From Actinomycetota bacterium (GTDB lineage Bacteria > Actinomycetota > UBA4738 > HRBIN12), in contig DASSCU010000011.1 in NCBI GenBank assembly GCA_035697485.1, positions 81,384 to 145,383 of the forward strand: DNA of 64,000 nucleotides, written 5' to 3'. Shown in pieces: positions 51,928 to 59,558 of the stretch (position 1 is its first letter; each line of letters starts with the position of its first letter). The notes beneath the pieces were generated by a model. The model was not told the origin of the DNA, ran no database searches, and saw nothing but the letters and a program-made list of their open reading frames with translations. Made by a program: the position numbers and the translations under genes.

Positions 51928-53676
51928 TCACGCCAAGAGGTAGGGGCGGGAGAGCGGCACCTCGTCGACCGGCTCGCACGAGAGCACCCGTGCGCCGAGG
52001 GTGACCTGTCCGTCGTCGGGGGAGACGACGACCTCGGGCACCGCGGTGTTGGCCACGAGATCGCCACGGGTGAGGCCACGGGTGCCGCCGACGGCCACGA
52101 TCCGGCGGCGCGTGCCCAGCGTGGCCGCGACGCCGGCGTCGACCGCCGCGCGTGCGACGAAGGTCGTCGACAGCCTCGCCGCGGCCTCGCCCGTGCCCCC
52201 CCAGTCGGGGCCGTAGCGGGTCGGCTCTGCGCCGTGCACGCTGGCGTTTCCCTCACCCATCGCGCTCCACGCCACCACGCCGCCCTTGATCACCATCGAT
52301 GGGCGCACGCCGAACATCGCAGGTTCCCACAGCACGATGTCGGCCAGGCGCCCGGGGGAGAGAGAGCCCACCTCGCCGACGATACCGTGCACGATCGCGG
52401 GCTCTGCCGTGTACTTGGCGAGGTAGGCGAGCACGCGCTCGTTGTCGTCGCGGCCGATCCCATCGTCGACCGCCGACTCGGTCGGCCGGGGCCGCAGGCG
52501 GCGGGCATGAGGTGCCTCAGGCCATCCGCCTCCCGCCCCCGTGGCACGCCATGCCTTCATCGCGTGGGCGAGTTGCCAGGTGCGGCGGATCGTCTCGCCG
52601 ATGCGTCCCATGCCCTGCGAGTCCGAGTTCACGATCGAGATCGCACCCAGCTCGTGCAGCGGGCCTTCGGCGGCCATCGTGGTCGCGCGGATCCGTTCCT
52701 TTGCCGCGGCCACGTCGTCGGCGAGCGAGGGGTTCCCCTCATGGACGATCAAGATCATGTCGGTGTGCTCGAGGTCGGCGGCCCGCCCCCATGGCAGGCC
52801 GGGGGTGGTCGAAGAACAGAGCACGTTCGGCACGCGGACGAGCCCGAGCACGTCGGGCACATGGCCGCCCCCGGCCCCCTCCACGTGGTAAGCGTGGATC
52901 GTGCGGCCGCCGATCGCGTCGATCGTGCCCTCGAGCTCGGTTGACTCGTTCAGCCCGTCGGTGTGCAGGCAGACCGCGACGTCGTGCGCCTCGGCGGCCG
53001 CGAGGGTCGCGTCGACGATCTCGGGATACGCGCCCCAGTCCTCGTGGATCTTCAGGCCCACCGACCCCGCCTCGATCGATCGGTCGAGCGGCGCTCTGCG
53101 GTCGGCCCGCGCGCTCGCCTGCAGCCCGACGTTCACGGGCAGGAACTCGAACGCCTCGAGCGTGCGGTGCATGCGCCACGCCGGTTCCTCGAACCCTGCC
53201 GTGATCAGGGTCGTGACGCCGGCGCTGAGCGCGACCGGGACCAGCCGAGGACTCAGTAGGTGCACGTGGCTGTCGATGCCCCCGGGGGTCGCGATCAGCC
53301 CGTGGCACGGGATCGGCCACGTGCCCGGCCCCACCGTGAGGTCGACGCCGTCGGTGATGTCGGGGTTGCCGGCGCGGCCGATGCCGGCGATGCGCCCGTC
53401 CTTGACACCGAGGTCCGCCTTCACGATGCCGAGCAGCGGATCGACGACGATCGCGCTGCCGATCACCGCGTCGAGCTCGGACGCGCTCGTCGCGCCGTCC
53501 TGCTGGGTCATGCGCGAGCGCAGGGTCTTCGCATACCCCCAGAGTGCCTGGTCGGCCGGCTCGGTGAGGTCGTCCTCGATGCGGACCCATAGGTCGGTGT
53601 CGCCGAGCCGGACCCGATCGCCGGTGGTCGGGCCGTGGCGCAACGCGTGCTCTTCGCGCGAGATCGAGCTGGGCAT
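51928..53676 (-). CDS. ureC: Divergent urease alpha subunit
   Basis: 582 residues. Overall UreC: ISREEHALRHGPTTGDRVRL at the start and nickel ligands in SHVH (H137, H139), GLKIHEDWG (K209, carbamylated Lys), CLHTDG (H238), YHVEGAGGGH (H264) and NSDSQGMGR (D352). The mobile flap differs: the usual VCHHLD is IVHEGN (H312 kept, flap Cys changed to Val), and the TxxHxTTCTPG segment after the metal His is missing. It is coupled to ureAB by TGATG. No ureD/E/F/G genes lie in the window, so maturation must be supplied from elsewhere, or this is a urease-like amidohydrolase with another substrate. Confidence 0.85.
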   Translation of the reverse strand: MPSSISREEHALRHGPTTGDRVRLGDTDLWVRIEDDLTEPADQALWGYAKTLRSRMTQQDGATSASELDAVIGSAIVVDPLLGIVKADLGVKDGRIAGIGRAGNPDITDGVDLTVGPGTWPIPCHGLIATPGGIDSHVHLLSPRLVPVALSAGVTTLITAGFEEPAWRMHRTLEAFEFLPVNVGLQASARADRRAPLDRSIEAGSVGLKIHEDWGAYPEIVDATLAAAEAHDVAVCLHTDGLNESTELEGTIDAIGGRTIHAYHVEGAGGGHVPDVLGLVRVPNVLCSSTTPGLPWGRAADLEHTDMILIVHEGNPSLADDVAAAKERIRATTMAAEGPLHELGAISIVNSDSQGMGRIGETIRRTWQLAHAMKAWRATGAGGGWPEAPHARRLRPRPTESAVDDGIGRDDNERVLAYLAKYTAEPAIVHGIVGEVGSLSPGRLADIVLWEPAMFGVRPSMVIKGGVVAWSAMGEGNASVHGAEPTRYGPDWGGTGEAAARLSTTFVARAAVDAGVAATLGTRRRIVAVGGTRGLTRGDLVANTAVPEVVVSPDDGQVTLGARVLSCEPVDEVPLSRPYLLA

Positions 53677-54272
53677 CAGTCGTCTCCCCCTGGCGCGCCT
53701 GCGCCGCCGTAGGCCACGAGCTCGACCTCCCGTTCCTCGCCGGGTGCCCAGCGCAGCGAGTCGCCAGCGGGCAGGTCGAGCCGGAAGCCGCGCGCGGCCT
53801 CGCGGTCGAACGCGAGGGAGGGGTTCACCTGCCAGAAGGGGTAGTGCGACGAGACCCGCACGGGCCGGCGCGAGGTGTTGCGGACCGTGAGGCGACGTCG
53901 CTCCCGGTCGGGCACGAGCGGTACGTCGCCGGGTGCGAACCGCACGGCGCCGGGCCCGTCTGCCGGCACGGGGCCGAACGGTTCCCGCAGCACGATCAGC
54001 CGCGAGCCCTCCTCGAGGAGCACCTCGACGCGGACCTCGGATGCGATCGCCGCGACCCCGTCCAGGACCGGCGTGCGCTCGGCCACGGTCCGGCCGGCGT
54101 CAACGACTTGTCCGTAGGATGCACCGCCGCGGGCCGCGAGGTGCATCTCGTCGCACACGAGCGCGATCGCCTCCGGCGCGTTCAGGGGCAGACCTCGTGA
54201 CAGCGTCTCGCGCGCGAGCTGTGCCGTGGTGAACACGAGCAGCCGGTCCCGCTCGGTCGGGTTCAGCTGCAT
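53676..54272 (-). CDS. ureAB: Fused urease gamma-beta subunit
   Basis: 198 residues. The first ~95 are UreA (gamma): MQLNPTERDRLLVFTTAQLA, LNAPEAIALVCDEMHLAARG, VLDGVAAIASEVRVEVLLEE. The second half is UreB (beta): PGDVPLVPDRERRRLTVRNT, RPVRVSSHYPFWQVNPSLAF then REAARGFRLDLPAGDSLRWA and PGEEREVELVAYGG. The fusion is known from other bacteria. UreB retains SHYPFWQVN where typical proteins have SHFHFFEVN, another sign of divergence. It starts 22 bp after the antiporter stop and overlaps ureC by 1 nt. Confidence 0.88.
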   Translation of the reverse strand: MQLNPTERDRLLVFTTAQLARETLSRGLPLNAPEAIALVCDEMHLAARGGASYGQVVDAGRTVAERTPVLDGVAAIASEVRVEVLLEEGSRLIVLREPFGPVPADGPGAVRFAPGDVPLVPDRERRRLTVRNTSRRPVRVSSHYPFWQVNPSLAFDREAARGFRLDLPAGDSLRWAPGEEREVELVAYGGAGAPGGDD

Positions 54273-54294
54273 CGGCCGGTTCCGTCCGACATCG

Positions 54295-55473
54295 TCAAGC
54301 CTCCGGCGCCGACGTCTCTCGTTCGGCCTCGAGCGCTCGGGGCTGCAGCCGGACCGCGAGCAGCGGGAAGATCGCGACCGAGAGCACGCCGGCGCCCACG
54401 AGCGCGGCGGCGTTCTCGGGCAGCATCGACCCGTTCTGCAGGCCGATCTCCGTGAGGGCGACCAGCAGCGGGAGCGCGGTCGCGGTGAGCAGCATCATCT
54501 GAACGCGACGCGGGCCCGGCAGATCCTTGCGGTAGACGAACAACGCCGGCACGCCGCGCACGACGAGCAGCAGCAGGAAGAACCCGAGCATGCGCCCGGG
54601 CGCCTCGACGATCGAGATCACGTCGAGCCCCATGCCCGACGACACGAAGAACACCGGGATGAAGAACCCGTACCCGACGGCGTCGAGCTTCTTCTCGAGC
54701 GACTCGACGTCGCCCGGGGCCCATCGCCGCAGCACCATGCCCGCGAAGAACGCGCCGAGCACGATGTCGAGGCCGAACTCGGCAGACAGGAACAACAGCG
54801 CGACGAGCAGGAGCACGGTGAGACGCAAGGTCGTCTGCGAGGTCTCGTGCTGCCCTTGCTCCAGGACGCGGCCGAACCGGGTGCCTTGCGTGAACCGTGG
54901 GATCACCGAGAGCGCGAACGCCACGCCGGCCACGGCGGCGACCCCGATCACCTCGATGATCGAGTTGTAGTGCCCGAGCAGTAGGGCGATGCAGAGGACG
55001 GGACCCATCTCGCCGATCGCTCCCGCCGCGAAGACGTAGCGACCGAATCGCCCCTCGAGCATGCGGTGGTCGCGGAGGATGGGGAGCAACGTGCCGAGCG
55101 CCGTCGTCGTGAGTCCGATCGCCACCGGGAGGAACGCCTTCACGAGCCCCACGGCTTCGAGGGCCCCCACGACCCCGATCGCGAGCACGATGGAGATCAC
55201 CCACGCCACGATCGCGAGCGTGCCGGCTCGCTCCCGCAGCAGGCTCGGGTCGAGCTCGTATCCCGCCAGCAGGAAGAGGAATCCGAGACCTAGGTTGGCG
55301 AACAACGTGATGTCGTCGGGCTCCGCGAGGTCGAGCACCTCGGGCCCGATCACGATGCCGCCGGCGATCAGCAGCACGACCTGCGGCACGCGTCCCGGCA
55401 GGAACGCGACCAGGATCGGGGCTGCGGCCACCACGACCATGGCGGCGAGCAGCGATCCGAGCCCCTCGACCAT
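54295..55473 (-). CDS. CPA2-family monovalent cation:proton antiporter
   Basis: 392 residues, 11-12 hydrophobic helices: LGSLLAAMVVVAAAPILVAF, VVLLIAGGIVIGPEVLDLAE, NLGLGFLFLLAGYELDPSLL (the conserved FLAGxE-type motif), ALPLLVALTEIG near the C-terminus, and FFAGMVLRRWAP. No cytosolic TrkA/RCK domain follows, so it is a transmembrane-only member. First gene of an operon with ureAB and ureC (22-bp gap), suggesting a role in pH or ammonium balance linked to urea hydrolysis. Leaderless: TAGCCT 6 nt before ATG 55473. Confidence 0.85.
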   Translation of the reverse strand: MVEGLGSLLAAMVVVAAAPILVAFLPGRVPQVVLLIAGGIVIGPEVLDLAEPDDITLFANLGLGFLFLLAGYELDPSLLRERAGTLAIVAWVISIVLAIGVVGALEAVGLVKAFLPVAIGLTTTALGTLLPILRDHRMLEGRFGRYVFAAGAIGEMGPVLCIALLLGHYNSIIEVIGVAAVAGVAFALSVIPRFTQGTRFGRVLEQGQHETSQTTLRLTVLLLVALLFLSAEFGLDIVLGAFFAGMVLRRWAPGDVESLEKKLDAVGYGFFIPVFFVSSGMGLDVISIVEAPGRMLGFFLLLLVVRGVPALFVYRKDLPGPRRVQMMLLTATALPLLVALTEIGLQNGSMLPENAAALVGAGVLSVAIFPLLAVRLQPRALEAERETSAPEA

Positions 55474-55479
55474 CGCCGA

Positions 55480-55485
55480 AGGCTA
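55480..55485 (-). promoter_or_regulatory. Putative -10 box for antiporter-ureAB-ureC
   Basis: TAGCCT on the minus strand, 6 nt before ATG 55473. Confidence 0.5.
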
Positions 55486-55532
55486 CCCCGTTCGGAGACC
55501 ATCGAGGACGGACATCGGTATCCTTGCGAGCC

Positions 55533-55802
55533 GTGAGGCCGAAGGACGGTGCCCTCGCCACGGGCGACCGACCGGGGTGTTCCCTGTGCGGCCGACCCAC
55601 CTACGATCCCGACAAGCGGGAGACGCCGTGGGTGCGGGCGGTCTCGGACGGGCGGCAGGTGTTGATCTGCCCGGCGTGTCAGGTCGAGCGTCCGGACTGG
55701 GCCGAGGGTCTGGACCGGTGCCGATCCTGCGGGGGGACGCGCCTGTCGGCGCAGCTCGGCGGCGTCGTGTGCCGAGCGTGCGGCCACACTGAACTCGCGT
55801 GA
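55533..55802 (+). CDS. Small multi-zinc-ribbon protein
   Basis: 89 residues from GTG 55533 (TATCCT 8 nt upstream; TTG 55524 is the alternative). Four CxxC pairs: CSLCGR, CPACQV, CRSCGG and CRACGH, i.e. two treble-clef or zinc-ribbon units joined by a basic strand-rich linker (TPWVRAVSDGRQVLICPAC). Likely binds two zinc ions and a protein or nucleic acid. Last core gene before tRNA-Val; divergent from the antiporter. Confidence 0.7.
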   Translation: MRPKDGALATGDRPGCSLCGRPTYDPDKRETPWVRAVSDGRQVLICPACQVERPDWAEGLDRCRSCGGTRLSAQLGGVVCRACGHTELA

Positions 55803-55809
55803 GGCACGC

Positions 55810-55882
55810 GGGCGCTTAGCTCAGCTGGCAGAGCGTCGCCCTTACAAGGCGAAGGTCGGGGGTTCGAGTCCCTCAGCGCCCA
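55810..55882 (+). tRNA. tRNA-Val (anticodon TAC)
   Basis: 73 nt: acceptor GGGCGCT/AGCGCCC, D arm GCTCAGCTGGCAGAGC, anticodon loop CTTACAA in a TCGCC/GGCGA stem, T arm GGGGG-TTCGAGT-CCCTC (one G-T pair), discriminator A; CCA not encoded. Its 3' part is repeated at 59142 and 63615. Confidence 0.93.
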
Positions 55883-55885
55883 CCA
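55836..55885 (+). repeat. att-like repeat 1 (tRNA-Val 3' end)
   Basis: 50 bp from the anticodon stem to just past the acceptor. It recurs at 59142-59191 (two or three differences) and 63615-63664 (one difference). Confidence 0.85.
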
Positions 55886-56133
55886 TCGGAGCCGCTGGTC
55901 GTGACCGGAACCCGACACACGTGCGGTCAAGAAGAAGGCTGGTGACCCGCCCCTCACCACTGTCTACAGCGCCCTATCATTCGTCCACCTGGCAGCATCG
56001 GAGCGACGGAGCACCTGGTGGGGCAGGAATGGCTGTAACCGGCCATTTCGAAAGCGGAGTGAGAAGACGTAACCATCCCTAGTGTCCGTCAAGCAGATCA
56101 GCGCGACCTGAGCGCGTGAAGGGGATGTCGGGG

Positions 56134-56139
56134 TAGCGT
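56134..56139 (+). promoter_or_regulatory. Putative -10 box for the AEC transporter
   Basis: TAGCGT, 6 nt before GTG 56146. Confidence 0.5.
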
Positions 56140-56145
56140 TCCTGC

Positions 56146-57093
56146 GTGAACGTCCTCGACATCCTCTCCGTACTGGCGCCGGTGTTCGTCGTCATCGGCT
56201 TGGGCTATTTCGGTGGGAAGCGGAAGGTCTTCGACGACCATCAGATCGAGGGTTTCAACGAGTTTGTTCTGGGCTTCGCGTTGCCCGCGATGATCTTCGC
56301 CAGCGTGCTCGCGACGCCTCGGTCCGTCCTCGCTGAGGACGCGATCCTCTTCCTCGCCGTGGTCCTGGTCCAGCTCGTGTTCCTTGTTCTCGGCGTGGCG
56401 CTCGGGAAGACCTTGCTCAGACAGGGGCTGGCCGCCGCCTCGATCATTGGATTGCTGATCGCCGTCCCCACCGCGGCGTTCATGGGGACTCCGATCCTCG
56501 ACGGGTTGTTCAGCAAGGCGAGCAGCTCGAACGCGATCGCGTTGTACGCGATCGCGACCAACGTCACGGTGCTGCCGCTGTCGATCGTGCTGCTTGAGTG
56601 GGGGACACGCCCAGCGGACGAAGCGCGAAGTGTCGGCGCGATCCTGGGCGAGGTCCTTCGCAAGACAATCTCGAAGACCCTCGTGTGGTCACCGCTCGTG
56701 GCACTCGCGTTGGTCGCGATCGGCGTGCACGTGCCCAGCCCCTTCGACAACAGCTTGGACCTCATCGGGGAAAGCACGTCGGCCGTCGCCTTGTTCGCAG
56801 CCGGCCTGATCCTGTCGCGGTACCGGCTCCACATCGGCACGCAGCCGGTGATGCTCGCCCTCTTGAAGAACCTCGCGCAGCCCGCGCTGATGGCAGGGCT
56901 GGCGCTGCTGTTCGGTATCACCGGCGTGGCCCGGAGCGAATCCGTGATCCTGACGGCGATGCCAGCGTCGGTGGTGGCCCCGATGTTCGCGGTTCGCTAC
57001 CGAAGCTACGAGGCGGAATCGGCCTCGACGCTCATCGTCGGTACGGCCCTGTCGATCCCCACGCTCGTGCTGATCGTCAGCCTCCTCGACTAG
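56146..57093 (+). CDS. AEC-family (auxin efflux carrier) transporter
   Basis: 315 residues, ten hydrophobic helices: ILSVLAPVFVVIGLGYFGGK, FNEFVLGFALPAMIFASVLA (family motif), AASIIGLLIAVPTAAFMGTP, SIVLLEWGTR, STSAVALFAAGLILSRYRLH and the C-terminal SVILTAMPASVVAPMFAVRY with TLIVGTALSIPTLVLIVSLL. AEC permeases export organic anions such as malonate, malate or auxin-like acids. Leaderless GTG. First gene of the first tRNA-Val islet; no enzyme next to it hints at a substrate. Confidence 0.88.
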   Translation: MNVLDILSVLAPVFVVIGLGYFGGKRKVFDDHQIEGFNEFVLGFALPAMIFASVLATPRSVLAEDAILFLAVVLVQLVFLVLGVALGKTLLRQGLAAASIIGLLIAVPTAAFMGTPILDGLFSKASSSNAIALYAIATNVTVLPLSIVLLEWGTRPADEARSVGAILGEVLRKTISKTLVWSPLVALALVAIGVHVPSPFDNSLDLIGESTSAVALFAAGLILSRYRLHIGTQPVMLALLKNLAQPALMAGLALLFGITGVARSESVILTAMPASVVAPMFAVRYRSYEAESASTLIVGTALSIPTLVLIVSLLD

Positions 57094-57228
57094 GTCCGAT
57101 ATCGGGTCACATCTCCTCAGCGTCGGCCCCGCTCGAAACTGCCATGGCTCCGGAGGTGCGCACCGGATCCCGCGCAAGGAGCCTGGACGAATCGGCGCCT
57201 CCAGGTGTTCATAGGGTGGAGGCTCTGC

Positions 57229-57759
57229 ATGGAACACGCGGAAGCGACGTGGGAGGGGAAAGGCGTGGGCGAGGTCATCGCCGTCGAGCACGCCTTCGAG
57301 GACTTCTTCGAGCTCGAGCAGGAGCGCCTGCTGCGCCTGCTCTGGATGGTGACCGGCAGCCTCCAGGAGGCCGAGGACATCGTGCAGGACGCGTTCCTGC
57401 GCGTCTGGGAACGCTGGCCCGACATCGGATCGATGGAAAGCCCTACCGGCTACCTGCACAACGCGGCGATGAACATATTCCGCAACCGCTATCGACGGGC
57501 CAAGCTGGGGCTCCGCAAGGCGGCCGGCGCCAACCCACCGATCGACGCGTTCGGTCTGGCCGAAGACCGCATCTCGGTCTCGAACGCCCTCGCGAACCTC
57601 ACCCGCAAGCAGCGGGCCGCGCTCGTGCTCACCGATCTGCTCGGCTACCCGGCCGAGGAGGCGGGACGGATGCTCGGCGTCCGGGGTTCGACGGTTCGGT
57701 CTTTGAGCTCGACGGCCCGGGCGGCGTTGAGGGAGTCCAAGGAGCTCGCCGATGAGTGA
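57229..57759 (+). CDS. ECF sigma factor
   Basis: 176 residues from ATG 57229 (GGAGG 6 nt upstream; earlier in-frame starts lack a site). Region 2: FEDFFELEQERLLRLLWMVT, GSLQEAEDIVQDAFLRVWER, PTGYLHNAAMNIFRNRYRRA. Region 4: LANLTRKQRAALVLTDLLGY then PAEEAGRMLGVRGSTVRSLS. The stop lies within the first codons of the downstream membrane propeller (8-bp overlap), the same arrangement as at 26800-29183 though the two sigma factors are not close copies. Confidence 0.88.
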   Translation: MEHAEATWEGKGVGEVIAVEHAFEDFFELEQERLLRLLWMVTGSLQEAEDIVQDAFLRVWERWPDIGSMESPTGYLHNAAMNIFRNRYRRAKLGLRKAAGANPPIDAFGLAEDRISVSNALANLTRKQRAALVLTDLLGYPAEEAGRMLGVRGSTVRSLSSTARAALRESKELADE

Positions 57760-58906
57760 CTACCGCGGCACGTTGGAGCGCGAGCTCGAGCGGTTGTCGC
57801 CGCCGAGGATCCCGTTCGACCAACTGGCGCGTCGCCGGGATCGCAAGCGCCGCGACCAGCGGATCAGGGCCGGGGTGCTCGGTCTCGCGATCGTCCTGGT
57901 GATGGGATGGCTGGGTCTGAGCGCGATCCGATCGGCGCCTCCGGTGCCGGCCGATGATCCCACGCCGACCCGACTCGGGATCTTCGCCGACGTTCGAGGC
58001 TGGATCACGTACGGCGACGTAGCCAGCTACGAAGCCAAAGGGATCTGGGCGGTCGATCCGGCGAACCCCGATGAACACCCGGTGCTGCTCAGCCGTGGCG
58101 CAGGGCTCCCCGTCGCCTGGTCGAGCGACGGCTCGAAGTTGCTCATCAACCGAGGTGCGCCCTACTTCGGTGGCCAACACTCCTTGGTCGTGCTGAACTC
58201 CGATGGGAGCGAGACGCAGGTCGCCCACGCAGACACGATCACGGGGGGCTCGTTCACCCCCGAGGGATCGAAGGTGGTCTACGGTGTCACGGTCGGTGGG
58301 AAGGACTGGAAGTCAGGCATCTACACGGTGGATGCGAAGGGCGGAACGCCTCAGCTCCTCTACGCGGCCGCCCGTCGGCGCATCGCCAGGGAAGCGTATC
58401 CAACCGACGTGTTCCGGTTCGCGGTGTACTTCCCAACGCTTTCCCCCGACGGCTCACGGATCGCGTACATCGAAGGCATGGGGGACTGGGGCAACAGCCT
58501 CTGGGTGATGAACGCCGATGGGACCGACAGGCACCGGATCATCGCGTGGGAGGAGGGAAACGACCTCGTCTGGGCGGACAGTCTCCAGTGGTCGCCCGAT
58601 GGGACGCGGTTGGCCTTCGAGGGGTCGGGCCACGAGGGAGCAGGCATCTACGTCGTCAACTCCGACGGGTCGGCACTCACCGTCGTCGCCAGGGGGTCGG
58701 ACTTGAGAGATCCGAGAGCTCCGTACTGGTCGCCGGACGGCTCGCGCATCGCCTTCCAGCGCTCTACTCCCGAGGGAGGGTTCCAGAGCGACGGGACACT
58801 GTACACGATGGCGCCGGACGGGGACGACGTCCAGAGCCTCGGACGCAATGCGCTCCCGTTCGGGGTGCTCCTTGGACCCTGGAACCCGCTCGTTCCGCAG
58901 GCATGA
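57752..58906 (+). CDS. Single-pass membrane TolB-like propeller, putative anti-sigma/sensor
   Basis: 384 residues. Cytosolic N-terminus (MSDYRGTLERELERLSPPRI PFDQLARRRDRKRRDQRI, ~45 residues), TM helix GVLGLAIVLVMGWLGLSAI, linker, then propeller blades: GIFADVRGWITYGDV, AWSSDGSKLLINRG, SFTPEGSKVVYGVT, TLSPDGSRIAYIEG, QWSPDGTRLAFEGS, YWSPDGSRIAFQRS. Coupled to the sigma gene by overlap. Like 27270-29183 it lacks the zinc anti-sigma motif, so sigma binding by the short basic inner segment is inference. Confidence 0.72.
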   Translation: MSDYRGTLERELERLSPPRIPFDQLARRRDRKRRDQRIRAGVLGLAIVLVMGWLGLSAIRSAPPVPADDPTPTRLGIFADVRGWITYGDVASYEAKGIWAVDPANPDEHPVLLSRGAGLPVAWSSDGSKLLINRGAPYFGGQHSLVVLNSDGSETQVAHADTITGGSFTPEGSKVVYGVTVGGKDWKSGIYTVDAKGGTPQLLYAAARRRIAREAYPTDVFRFAVYFPTLSPDGSRIAYIEGMGDWGNSLWVMNADGTDRHRIIAWEEGNDLVWADSLQWSPDGTRLAFEGSGHEGAGIYVVNSDGSALTVVARGSDLRDPRAPYWSPDGSRIAFQRSTPEGGFQSDGTLYTMAPDGDDVQSLGRNALPFGVLLGPWNPLVPQA

Positions 58907-59040
58907 TCCTCGACTGAGGGCAATCACGCTTGTCCCAGATGGCGAAGCTATACGTCGCGAGGGGTTCCGCTCTACTTGAAGACACGGCCGCTGACCTTCG
59001 CCGCGAGCCTGGAAGATGCCGTATGAGCTCGGGTCGAGGC

Positions 59041-59191
59041 GCATAACACCTTGCATAACAACCCGAAGGCACTCCAAGGTACTCAGCGGTACTCGACGAC
59101 ACACCGCCCCGCTGCTCAACGCCCTGACCTGCGGGTTCGCCTCGCCCTGACAAGGCGAAGGTCGGGGGTTCGACTCCCTCAGCGCCCACCA
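59041..59191 (+). repeat. Islet junction repeat: arm region plus tRNA-Val 3' end
   Basis: ~150 bp that recurs at 63514-63664. The left part has gcataacacc/tgcataacaa and the doublet GGTACTCAGCGGTACTC; the right part is att-like repeat 2 (59142-59191). The arm doublets resemble binding sites of a tyrosine integrase. Confidence 0.8.
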
Positions 59192-59214
59192 TCAGTAAGC
59201 CCTGTTCTGATGGT
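59188..59214 (+). other. Hairpin at the islet junction
   Basis: ACCATCAG / CTGATGGT with an 11-nt loop, beginning in the last bases of att-like repeat 2. Confidence 0.5.
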
Positions 59215-59558
59215 GTAGTTGCCCATCTGGCTGGGCGTCGCCGCACCCGACGGGACCGATCGCCGGGTGGAGTGTCTCGCGTGTCGATCCCCGCTGGGAC
59301 CCGGATTGGTCGCGACGGTTCGACCTATCCGATCGCCTCGGCGAGATCGTGGATCGTCGCGGGGTCGCGTTTCGTCATCGACGACGAACAGGAAGCTGTC
59401 GGCGCCGGCGTCCCCGTGGCTGCGCACCGCGTCGCGAGCACCGTCGAGGCCGACCTCACGCAGACAGCCGATGACCCATCGCGCGCTCGTTACGGGGCGA
59501 GCTTGCGTTGCGAGCCGTGTCCGGAGCAACGCGCCCAAGGTTGCGTCGCGGCGTCGCA
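59215..59558. other. Non-coding start of second islet
   Basis: 344 bp without a convincing gene. A minus-strand frame (VIGCLREVGLDGARDAVRSH ... SFLFVVDDET) looks partly protein-like and could be an eroded gene. Confidence 0.3.
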
